This document shows, in pieces, positions 1-6,099 of a stretch of DNA of 7,215 nt (the first letter of the stretch is position 1; each line of letters opens with the position of its first letter). The position numbers and the translations under genes were made by a program. Source of the stretch: JBNJEM01 sp051745935 (GTDB lineage: Bacteria > Planctomycetota > Planctomycetia > Pirellulales > Pirellulaceae); contig JBNJEM010000410.1 of assembly GCA_051745935.1 (NCBI GenBank), positions 1 through 7,215 of the forward strand, in the 5' to 3' direction. The notes under the pieces were generated by a model, which saw nothing but the letters and a program-made list of their open reading frames with translations, did no database searches and was not told the DNA's origin.

Positions 1-327
1 TGTGTAGCGGCGAGCGTGAACCACCACGGGACAAGCCCGTGGCATCCATGCGGGCCTTGCGTGTCCAGGCCGTGTAGCGGCACCCGTGAACGGCTACGGC
101 GGGAGGTAAGTGTAGCGGCAAGCGTGAACCACCACGGGACAAGCCCGTGGCATCCATGCGGGCCTTGCGTGTCCAGGCCGTGTAGCGGCACCCGTGAACG
201 GCTACGGCGGGAGGTAACCGGTGTGTAGCGGCGAGCGTGAACCACCACGGGACAAGCCCGTGGCATCCATGCGGGCCTTGCGTGTCCAGGCCGTGTAGCG
301 GCACCCGTGAACGGCTACGGCGGGAGG
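1..327. repeat. Three tandem copies of a ~107-bp compound intergenic repeat
   Basis: Copies lie at about 3-109, 111-217 and 224-327. Copies 1 and 3 are identical over 106 bases (1-106 and 222-327). Copy 2 differs by a G-to-A change in the tenth base of the unit, and copy 3 lacks the last few bases (GGGAGGTAA becomes GGGAGGAAC). Each unit contains two diverged half-repeats of the form TGTAGCGGC-NN-CGTGAAC (for example 3-19 and 73-89), the first followed by a CCACGGG/CCCGTGG hairpin and the second by GGCTACGGCGGGAGG, whose GCTAC can pair with the GTAGC that opens the half-repeat. The array begins at the window edge, so further copies may lie upstream. The open frame across the array is a product of the repeat and is not annotated as a gene. 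Similar hairpin-bearing repeats are, as I recall, scattered between genes in planctomycetes; this could not be checked here. Confidence 0.93.
24..42. repeat. Hairpin inside repeat copy 1 (7-bp stem, 5-nt loop)
   Basis: A perfect inverted repeat CCACGGG / CCCGTGG surrounds the loop ACAAG. The same element recurs at 132-150 and 245-263 in the other two copies, with no base change in stem or loop. There is no T-run after it on either strand, so a simple intrinsic terminator is not supported. Confidence 0.85.
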
Positions 328-532
328 AACACGAGGCATCCGCTGCCGCCGGTTAACAGAGAGTTTTGCCGTATGTCGCCCGTTTCACGGTTATCAAGCT
401 AGAAAGCCTGATGTACGCGAATTGGCTAAACCGTTACCATTGCAGTTGTGTTTTCACGGCCTGGCCATCCGTCCCTCCCCTTTGCGTTGTTTGGCGTGAC
501 GCTGGACTGGTGGCATGGGTTGCCGATTCCGC
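328..532. other. Intergenic stretch, no supported gene
   Basis: These 205 bases separate the repeat array from the 3' end of the minus-strand CapA-like gene. Open frames crossing them have cysteine- and tryptophan-rich translations with no recognisable domain and no ribosome binding site. No tRNA or other RNA gene was seen. Confidence 0.5.
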
Positions 533-550
533 TCAGGATGGAATCCTGAG
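532..550. other. Inverted repeat covering the CapA-like stop codon
   Basis: CTCAGGA (532-538) and TCCTGAG (544-550) form a perfect 7-bp stem with loop TGGAA; the stop codon of the minus-strand CapA-like gene (533-535) lies in the stem. A second, mutually exclusive stem is possible between GATTCC (525-530) and GGAATC (540-545). On the minus strand the hairpin is not followed by a U-tract, so termination or 3'-end protection is only a possibility. Confidence 0.35.
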
Positions 551-1642
551 GTGAAGCATGCCGTCCTGTTCGAGATCCACGGACGCGCCGAACTGTTTGG
601 ACTGCCGATTCAGCGTGTCATGCAACCAACTCACGTCCCGGTCGGAGGGACGATTGAGCTGGAATTGTCGCATCTGGGTCGGTTGCATGCGGAGGGATTT
701 CAAGCGGCCCGTTTCCGGGTCGACGTCGGCCAGATACAGCAGGCTGAGATCGCCTCGGAACGTCTCATGGCCGGAAATGCCTTCGTAGTCGGTAATCAGG
801 TCGCCGCAACCGTACAGAATGAGCCGGTCCCGGTGGACTTCGAGTCCCTTCACGTGATGCGAAGAGTGTCCATGCACGATGTCGACATCGGCCTCTTCGA
901 TCAATCGGTGGGCGAACTCGCGCTGCTCCGCCGGGATATCATATCCCCAATTTCCGCCCCAGTGGATTGAAACGACCACGATGTCCGACTCATCGCGGCG
1001 GCCCCCGGCGATATGGCGGGCGGTTTCCGCGAATCCTTCTTCGGATAGATGGGGCAGGAGGGCCACGCCGGGGCGATCCTCCTCGGCGGCCCAGGATGGG
1101 GGAACGCCGCTGTCGAGCGTCGCCGTGGCGAAGACCACGATCCGGTTGCCGTTACTGGATTGCAGCAGGGCAGGGGACCTGGCTGAACGAAGGTCGGGAC
1201 CAGCCCCCGCCGTGTTCAGGCCCGCTTGCCGCAGCGAGTTCAGGGTCTCCTCCAACCCGGCATAGCCCCAGTCCAGCACGTGATTGTTCGCCAGGGTGCA
1301 GCAATCGATTTTCGCCGCCGTCAGACAGCCCAGGTTGCCGGGGGACATTCGGTAGTGAATCCCTTTGCCCTTGCAAGAATCACCGCTGGTGGTCACGGCG
1401 GTTTCCAGATTGACGATGCGGACCTCCGGCGCGATCTCCTGCAGCGTTTCCAGCGCGAATCCCCAAATGTAATCCCCGGAGACCGGCCGGTCGATCCGCC
1501 CGCTCGTCTGCTCGGCAAGCCGAACATATTGACGAGCATCCTTGACATAGGGCTCATGCAATCCCGGGGCGGTGGGATGGCCCAGGATCTGATCGATACC
1601 GCGTCCCGTCATCACGTCGCCACAGAGGAAAAGGGTCGTCAT
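533..1642 (-). CDS. CapA family (PGA_cap) metallophosphatase-like protein
   Basis: This 369-residue protein has the CapA/PGA_cap fold signatures in order: a GDVMTGRGID motif at residues 8-17, NLETAVT at 78-84, ANNHVLDWG at 118-126, SIHWGGNWGYD at 225-235 and HGHSSHH at 257-263. The Asp, Asn and His residues in these motifs correspond to the predicted metal site of calcineurin-like phosphoesterases. The founding member CapA takes part in poly-gamma-glutamate capsule synthesis or export, but most bacterial homologues have unknown substrates and no capB/capC neighbours are present here. There is no signal peptide or membrane anchor, unlike the membrane-anchored classical CapA, so a cytoplasmic location is likely. 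The ATG at 1642 is chosen because the GDVM motif follows within eight residues; GAGG lies about 8 bases upstream. The gene starts 21 bp after the zinc-ribbon gene on the same strand, which suggests cotranscription. The length is typical for the family. The specific reaction is unknown. Confidence 0.92.
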   Translation of the reverse strand: MTTLFLCGDVMTGRGIDQILGHPTAPGLHEPYVKDARQYVRLAEQTSGRIDRPVSGDYIWGFALETLQEIAPEVRIVNLETAVTTSGDSCKGKGIHYRMSPGNLGCLTAAKIDCCTLANNHVLDWGYAGLEETLNSLRQAGLNTAGAGPDLRSARSPALLQSSNGNRIVVFATATLDSGVPPSWAAEEDRPGVALLPHLSEEGFAETARHIAGGRRDESDIVVVSIHWGGNWGYDIPAEQREFAHRLIEEADVDIVHGHSSHHVKGLEVHRDRLILYGCGDLITDYEGISGHETFRGDLSLLYLADVDPETGRLKSLRMQPTQMRQFQLNRPSDRDVSWLHDTLNRQSKQFGASVDLEQDGMLHLRIPS

Positions 1643-1663
1643 CTCACCAACCTCATGCCGCGC

Positions 1664-1897
1664 TTACACGCGATCCTGGAGCCCAGTGGCGCCCGCCGTT
1701 TCAGCACAGCTTCGGCAACAGAAAAACCGGTCACCCGCCTCCAAACCATGGCCGATGATTTTCACGCCGCATTGTTCGCACTCGGGCGCCAATGTCGCAA
1801 TAGCGCATTCGAAACAATCAAACGTGTGGGTCTCGTCGCCAGCCGTGATCACAAAGGCCTTGTCATACTGGTTTCCACACCGTTCACACTTAGCCAT
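1664..1897 (-). CDS. Small double zinc-ribbon (metallothionein-like) protein
   Basis: A 77-residue protein with nine cysteines: C4-x2-C7, C28-x2-C31, C40-x2-C43 and C60-C61-x2-C64. The pattern makes two four-cysteine metal knuckles, consistent with two zinc ribbons. From memory it resembles a family of short bacterial proteins that share a MA-C-x2-CGN-x-YDKAF start, a HTFD-x-FECAI centre and a GHG-x-EAG-x-RFFCC segment, sometimes labelled prokaryotic metallothionein; no function has been established that I know of. The start is supported by AAAGGGAG about 6 bases before the ATG on the minus strand. It is the first gene of a probable two-gene unit with the CapA-like gene 21 bp downstream. Metal binding is a safe inference; whether the role is storage, regulation or protein-protein contact cannot be told from the sequence. 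Confidence 0.85.
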   Translation of the reverse strand: MAKCERCGNQYDKAFVITAGDETHTFDCFECAIATLAPECEQCGVKIIGHGLEAGDRFFCCRSCAETAGATGLQDRV

Positions 1898-2143
1898 GAC
1901 CAGCTCCCTTTCCTATTCTTCTTCTTTTCGCGTAAACGACAACACCATGTGGGGCGGGACGTGTTTGTGTTTCCCTTGCGTCCCCCCTCTCACTCAGCTC
2001 TCCCCCCAAAACGTGCCTTCCTCCGCCGTACGCCGTCGTTTCGATGGGACAACCGGATCGTCGAACATCCCATCGGTTGCAAACGCCGTACCACGTCTCG
2101 CTGGGTATGCGAAAGGGCCCTGGCGAGATAGGAAGTTGCGGGT
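1898..2143. other. Divergent intergenic region
   Basis: These 246 bases lie between the divergently transcribed zinc-ribbon gene and the small ORF preceding the CPBP gene, so promoters in both directions are expected. A pyrimidine-rich plus-strand tract (about 1901-1930) supplies the purine-rich Shine-Dalgarno on the minus strand. I found no convincing -35/-10 pair or operator. Plus-strand frames crossing it are extensions of antisense frames to the genes at left. Confidence 0.5.
2130..2135 (+). promoter_or_regulatory. Shine-Dalgarno AGGAAG for the 53-codon ORF
   Basis: AGGAAG ends 8 bases before the ATG at 2144. It is one of the best ribosome binding sites in the window and is the main reason to take the following short frame as a gene. 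Confidence 0.5.
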
Positions 2144-2305
2144 ATGGTATATGAGGACTTGCACGACAATGCGTCGCGGCCGCGCGACAAGCTGACGCCC
2201 CCCGGGCGAGATTTGGCCGTCCTCGCCTCTGGCCCGCGAGGCGTGCTGGCCGGCACGAGACTTGCGAGCTTTACGAGGCACGTTCACGAATCGGGAGCCC
2301 CATGA
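2144..2305 (+). CDS. Small 53-aa ORF directly abutting the CPBP gene
   Basis: This short frame begins ATG-GTA-TAT-GAG-GAC and reads MVYEDLHDNASRPRDKLTPP, then continues with a segment containing DLAVLASG and ending ESGAP. Its TGA (2303-2305) is followed at once by the ATG of the CPBP protease gene, so translational coupling is likely. Support comes from AGGAAG 8 bases upstream of the start, GC-rich third codon positions, balanced composition without Cys or Trp, and exact stop/start abutment. I do not recognise a family. There is no signal peptide, membrane helix or metal motif. It could be a small protein acting with the protease, or a leader ORF whose translation controls entry into the protease gene. 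A chance frame cannot be excluded at this length. Confidence 0.5.
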   Translation: MVYEDLHDNASRPRDKLTPPGRDLAVLASGPRGVLAGTRLASFTRHVHESGAP

Positions 2306-3724
2306 ATGACCGCTGAGCACGAGAACGAGAGCCCCCAAGCATCGAAGCCGCGCCCCGCGAAGGGAACCGTCGCGGCTTGGTGCGTGATTCTCTTCATCAC
2401 CGTCCGTATCGTCATGCTGCAGGCGTCCCCACCGGGACCCGGAGCAGGCGACGGCAAACTGGGCCAGAGCCTGTTTGAATTTCAGGTCCGATACATGGTG
2501 GGGGCGGCCACGCTGCTGGGAGATCAAGGCGAGGGCGTGCTGCGGCAGTACCTTCACGACGTGGAATCAGCGCCGCCTTGGCAACAACTGCGTGTTGGCA
2601 TCGTGGCCGGTGAGCTATCCGGCCCCGACGCCGCGTTAAAGGAACTGCGCGCGATCAAGGAATCTTCCCAAGCGGGGGACACGCAAGCGGGCGACACCGC
2701 CACCCTGGACGTGCTCCTCCGGCTGTATCGCGACTACTCGCAAGACAAGATGTCCGCGCCGTCGGTCAATGAAACGGAGCGGAATCAACTGCAAGCCGAA
2801 CTTGGGTGGTTCGGCAAGCTAGCCCTGGCGCCCCCGAGCCGGGAAGGTCCGGTTCGAGACCAGGTGGTCTCCGCTGCCCGGAAAACGTTCTACGGGGTCC
2901 TCGCGGGTTTCGTGGGGGTTGGACTCGCGGGGCTCCTGGGCCTGTTCGTCCTGATCGTCTTTCTGGCCCTTCTTTTCGGTGACGGGCTCCCGGAATTCAG
3001 TCGGTCTCACGGACGCGGCGGCGTCCATGCTGAAACGTTCGCCTGCTGGCTGCTCTTGTTCCTCGCCTTGAACATGGTGGGCGGCGCGTGGTTTGGTTCC
3101 AAGGCGGTAATCCCCATCAGCCTCTTTTCCTTGGTGGGAAGCCTGTTGGCGTTGGCGTGGCCCGTGTTTCGCGGCGTCGGTTGGCGGCAACTTCGCGTGG
3201 ATCTCGGATGGACCATGGGGCGTGGGCTGGTGAGGGAAATGGGGGCCGGGGTGGGCGGTTATGCGATGGCGATTCCCTTGGTGATGCTCAGCCTGCTTCT
3301 AACCTTGATTCTGCTTAGCGTCTGGAGCGACGGGATCGAACCCGGCGGGGCCCCCGTCCATCCGGCTGCCCGCTGGCTGGTGGAGGCAAGTTGGTGGCAA
3401 CGCGCGCAACTCATGTTCCTGGCTTGCGTGGTCGCGCCCGTTCTGGAAGAGACCATGTTTCGTGGCTTTCTATACCGCCATGTCCGGGAAGCAACGGCGG
3501 CGATGAACCGCTGGGCGAGCGTGTTGCTTAGCGCGCTGATAACCAGCGTCTTGTTCGCGGTGCTCCATCCGCAGGGCCTATTAGCCGCCCCGGGCATTAT
3601 CGCGATTGGACTCGCTTTCGCCTTCATGCGGGAATGGCGCGAATCGCTGCTCCCCTCGATGCTGGCCCATGCGTTGAATAACGCCGTCATTATGGTCGCG
3701 CTCACCGCCCTCTCGGCGACGTGA
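2306..3724 (+). CDS. CPBP family intramembrane glutamic endopeptidase (CAAX/Abi type)
   Basis: A 472-residue membrane protein with the three CPBP (Rce1/Abi) motifs near the C terminus: E381-E382-x3-R386, F417-x3-H421 and H455-x3-N459. These form the active site of intramembrane proteases that cleave near membrane-anchored substrates. Bacterial members act in processing of peptides, bacteriocin immunity or protein sorting; the substrate here is unknown. A first hydrophobic segment lies at about 21-40, followed by an unusually long hydrophilic region at about 41-190, then several helices (about 195-225, 245-290, 313-340, 365-380, 402-420, 426-440, 453-470). Classical CPBP proteins of about 220-300 residues lack this insert. 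A small in-frame duplication, QAGDTQAGDT, sits at 122-131. The ATG at 2306 is preferred over the overlapping ATG at 2302, which stops after four codons; GGGAG lies 8 bases upstream of 2306. The gene abuts the small ORF upstream and its stop overlaps a GTG at 3721. Confidence 0.93.
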   Translation: MTAEHENESPQASKPRPAKGTVAAWCVILFITVRIVMLQASPPGPGAGDGKLGQSLFEFQVRYMVGAATLLGDQGEGVLRQYLHDVESAPPWQQLRVGIVAGELSGPDAALKELRAIKESSQAGDTQAGDTATLDVLLRLYRDYSQDKMSAPSVNETERNQLQAELGWFGKLALAPPSREGPVRDQVVSAARKTFYGVLAGFVGVGLAGLLGLFVLIVFLALLFGDGLPEFSRSHGRGGVHAETFACWLLLFLALNMVGGAWFGSKAVIPISLFSLVGSLLALAWPVFRGVGWRQLRVDLGWTMGRGLVREMGAGVGGYAMAIPLVMLSLLLTLILLSVWSDGIEPGGAPVHPAARWLVEASWWQRAQLMFLACVVAPVLEETMFRGFLYRHVREATAAMNRWASVLLSALITSVLFAVLHPQGLLAAPGIIAIGLAFAFMREWRESLLPSMLAHALNNAVIMVALTALSAT

Positions 3725-3953
3725 CGAAACGTCGTTTTATTCTGACTGCGAAGAGACCATTACCCTCGTCATCCGCGGGCGGTTTTCCGGTGACCTGCTG
3801 GAAGCCGACGGCGACCCGACGCGCAGGTCTCGGGGCCAAGGGGTCTACCCGGTCAACAAGCGCGATGCGCTGGTGCGGGAGCTCTCTGCCAAGCGTTGGA
3901 GAGGCAAGGAACCACCGCTCCCGCCATACTATACGGTCCTGGTGGATCATTAG
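3723..3953 (+). CDS. Uncharacterised 76-codon frame without a normal start; possibly frameshifted
   Basis: The frame reads DETSFYSDCEETITL at its beginning, contains RGRFSGDLLEADGDPTRRS and VYPVNKRDALVRELSAKRW in the middle, and ends PPLPPYYTVLVDH before TAG. Composition and GC-rich third positions look like a real protein. Yet the frame is open only from 3678 and has no ATG, GTG or TTG before codon 51 (GTG at 3873). A GTG at 3721 overlaps the CPBP stop in the classical GTGA arrangement but is in another frame. If one base were present just after GTG-AC the product would begin M-T-E-T-S-F-Y-S-D, a natural start. A one-base deletion (mutation or sequencing error), a non-canonical start such as the ATT at 3759, or frameshifting are the options. 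I recognise no named family; it may be a small planctomycete-type conserved protein. The GTG-initiated frame itself is Cys/Trp/Ser-rich and looks like a shadow. Confidence 0.5.
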   Translation, partial: DETSFYSDCEETITLVIRGRFSGDLLEADGDPTRRSRGQGVYPVNKRDALVRELSAKRWRGKEPPLPPYYTVLVDH

Positions 3954-3978
3954 CGGAAATCTTGGCGAGTATTTTCTG

Positions 3979-3990
3979 GCCTGGCCAGGC
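3979..3990. other. 12-bp perfect palindrome GCCTGGCCAGGC
   Basis: This perfect dyad lies in the 67-bp gap between the small uncharacterised frame and the ATP-grasp fusion gene, 30 bp before its most upstream ATG. It could be an operator-like site or chance; no second copy was seen in the window. Confidence 0.25.
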
Positions 3991-4020
3991 TAGACCGCGG
4001 GGGCGGCTTCTTATATCTTC

Positions 4021-6099
4021 ATGGTCTTGAAAGGTTTCTTTTCGCGGCCCAGGGGCCGAAATCCACTGTCCAACCCTCGGATTCTCCAACCGACCATGAT
4101 CTCACAAGAATACGCCCGCGACGGAATGCCCAAGTTGAATGTCGCGTTCGAGTCCGCGCACCTTTCGTACAGTGCGTTGCCGGTTGATCTATACAACTCC
4201 GGCGTGAACCAGATGCTGAGTATCGCGGCGGCCTGCGGACATCGCCTGTACCATTTTTCCATGGCTGATTTATACGAACATGACGGCGTCGGTTACGTTT
4301 CAGCCAGTGTTCTGGAGCTGCCGAAGCGATGGTCGGGACCGGCATTGGACGCGTACCAGCATCTTCAAAAGGTGGACCAGCAATCGATTCGGGTGGTGGA
4401 TGTCCACGTTTGTATTACGCGGGGCGACGACATCCGTACGTGGGATACACCCAACATTGACATCTTGAAAATGTTCGAGCACGCTGGTCTGCTGATGGAG
4501 TCCGTCGAAGCCACACTGGCCACTTGTGACAAGTACGGGCTGATGGAGCGGTGTCCGGAGGCGGCCCAGCCCATCACCTTTTCGGCCTCCACCCTTGAGG
4601 AGATGCAATCCGCCATTGAACGATTGCCCCAGGACCAGCCTTGGTTCGTGCTGAAAGACCGCTTTGGATACGGGTGCGGGAACCAGGTTCACCGATTGGC
4701 CTTTGACGATCCCTATTTGTCCACGCAACTGCACGACTATTTGTCAGCCTACGGATACGTGATTATCCAGGAGTATTGCCCCGGCGTGGCGGAGGGGGAC
4801 ATCGTGGTCACGTTTTGGGAGAACCGGATTCTGGGCGCCATGCGGAGACGGCCGGCGGAAGGCCAGTGGAAGACGAACGCGAGCTTGGGCGCCATCGAGG
4901 AACGTCATAGCTTGACGCCCGAGCAGGAAGCGACGGCTTGGACGGTCCGGCGGGCGTTTCCCGAGATCCGGTTGGCCTCGATCGACCTTCTGCCTTCGGG
5001 CAAAGCGATCGAAATCAACGCCTTCCCCGGTGGAAACGGGATGCTCAAAACCCATGATATCGAACTCGGAAACATTGTGTTCGCAAAGCTTGAATATGAG
5101 GCCCGACAAAGACTGGAAGGACCGTTCCTCCCCCCGTCTCCCGTCGAAGCCGACGAAGCGCCGTCATTGGCTGGGGCTCGCGCCGAAATATTTCCGGTTT
5201 ACGAGTCGTTTTCGGAACCGTTCAAGGTCTATGATGTTTTGAGCAGCGAGCGGCATGAAGTCGCCATGGAAGACCTGATCGAGTTCATCCCCAAAAGCGA
5301 TGACTATATTCTTTCCGTTCCACACGCGGGATTATTCCTTTTGGACCGCTATGTCGACCGTTTCGTTCTGGATGAAACAGCGCTGGTGGAGATCGATCTG
5401 TTCTCCGACATTCTATTTGAAGGCCTGGATGGCATGCAGATCATCTCGCGGCTGGCCCCGTTTTTCGTGGACATGAACCGCCGCAAACAGGGCAGTGACG
5501 ACACGAGTCTTCCAGGTCATTTAACAAACCCACCGTATGAATATTACACGATTGATAATACCCTTCTTTTGAGACGCGACTATACCGACGACGAAAAGCG
5601 CGACGTCTTGACTTTCTATGATTTGTACCACGATATCACCGAAAACATCATTGACCGGATGAAACGCGAGCGAGGGTACGCCCTGGTCATCGACGGACAT
5701 TCCATGACATCCAAGGGGCTCGGCAGGGTCTATGATAAAGGGAAGCAACGCGACAACTTCGTGGTGGGCACGCTCCGAGGATCCTCGGCCGACGAACAAA
5801 TCATCAATGCGTTTGTCGGTGCATTGAAAGACGAGTCGAAGCCTTACGGGCTGGGACTGAGTATTGCCCAGGATCGCCCCTACGCCGGTGGTTTCATCAC
5901 GAGGCGGCATAGTGATCCCGACGAGGACGTGCATGTCATCCAAATTGAAGTGACCATGGAGACCTACATGTACGAAGCCTCCGAGTCGAACCCAACACTG
6001 CGGTACGCCATCAAACCGCATCGGGTCCGCCTCGTGCAGAAGATCCTGGAGCGGGCGATCGCGGCAGCGTGCGAAGCGGCGGAAGCCATCTACGCGTGA
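4021..6099 (+). CDS. ATP-grasp ligase / N-formylglutamate amidohydrolase-like fusion protein
   Basis: This 692-residue protein has two enzymatic halves. Residues about 38-365 resemble GshB/RimK-type ATP-grasp ligases: a region with RGDD-x4-DTPNID at 134-147, a nucleotide-binding lysine in VLKDRFGYGCGN (210-221), QEYCPG at 250-255, and the metal-binding EINAFPGGNG at 331-340. ATP-grasp enzymes activate a carboxylate as acyl phosphate and join it to an amine. A proline- and acid-rich linker follows (about 366-385). Residues about 425-690 carry N-formylglutamate amidohydrolase-type motifs: SVPHAG at 432-437, VDMNRR at 483-488, DGHSM at 558-562, and HVIQIEV plus a Y-M-Y-E at 638-652; that family is zinc-dependent and cleaves acyl-glutamate amides. 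All key motifs appear intact in both halves. No signal peptide is seen, so it should be cytoplasmic. The start is uncertain: residues 1-35 look atypical, and ATG at 4096 or 4126 (just before MPKLNVAF) may be correct; none has a good Shine-Dalgarno. The substrate is unknown; an amino-acid or peptide amide is the obvious inference. Confidence 0.92.
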   Translation: MVLKGFFSRPRGRNPLSNPRILQPTMISQEYARDGMPKLNVAFESAHLSYSALPVDLYNSGVNQMLSIAAACGHRLYHFSMADLYEHDGVGYVSASVLELPKRWSGPALDAYQHLQKVDQQSIRVVDVHVCITRGDDIRTWDTPNIDILKMFEHAGLLMESVEATLATCDKYGLMERCPEAAQPITFSASTLEEMQSAIERLPQDQPWFVLKDRFGYGCGNQVHRLAFDDPYLSTQLHDYLSAYGYVIIQEYCPGVAEGDIVVTFWENRILGAMRRRPAEGQWKTNASLGAIEERHSLTPEQEATAWTVRRAFPEIRLASIDLLPSGKAIEINAFPGGNGMLKTHDIELGNIVFAKLEYEARQRLEGPFLPPSPVEADEAPSLAGARAEIFPVYESFSEPFKVYDVLSSERHEVAMEDLIEFIPKSDDYILSVPHAGLFLLDRYVDRFVLDETALVEIDLFSDILFEGLDGMQIISRLAPFFVDMNRRKQGSDDTSLPGHLTNPPYEYYTIDNTLLLRRDYTDDEKRDVLTFYDLYHDITENIIDRMKRERGYALVIDGHSMTSKGLGRVYDKGKQRDNFVVGTLRGSSADEQIINAFVGALKDESKPYGLGLSIAQDRPYAGGFITRRHSDPDEDVHVIQIEVTMETYMYEASESNPTLRYAIKPHRVRLVQKILERAIAAACEAAEAIYA

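Noticed and set aside
16..228. 70-codon ORF with internal protein repeat
   Set aside because: It is simply the translation of the intergenic repeat, rich in Cys, Pro, His and Arg, and has no ribosome binding site.
1..327. CRISPR array
   Set aside because: The repeated units are about 107 bp and directly adjacent, with only 1-6 bases between them. There are no unique spacers of regular length and no cas genes.
515..970. Plus-strand ORF of 151 codons
   Set aside because: It is antisense to the CapA-like gene and is explained by codon periodicity of that gene.
1226..2131. Plus-strand ORF of 301 codons
   Set aside because: It runs antisense to the 5' half of the CapA-like gene and through the zinc-ribbon gene, both of which have clear motifs, and ends in arginine-rich nonsense.
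3716..3726. prfB-like programmed +1 frameshift joining the CPBP protein to the next frame
   Set aside because: The UGA-C context fits, but there is no slippery codon such as CUU and no Shine-Dalgarno-like stimulator just upstream. A lost base after the GTG explains the data more simply.
3702..3950. Minus-strand ORF of 82 codons opposite the start-less frame
   Set aside because: It has an ATG but no Shine-Dalgarno, lower third-position GC than the opposite frame, and overlaps the CPBP 3' end. It remains the main rival to the plus-strand reading.
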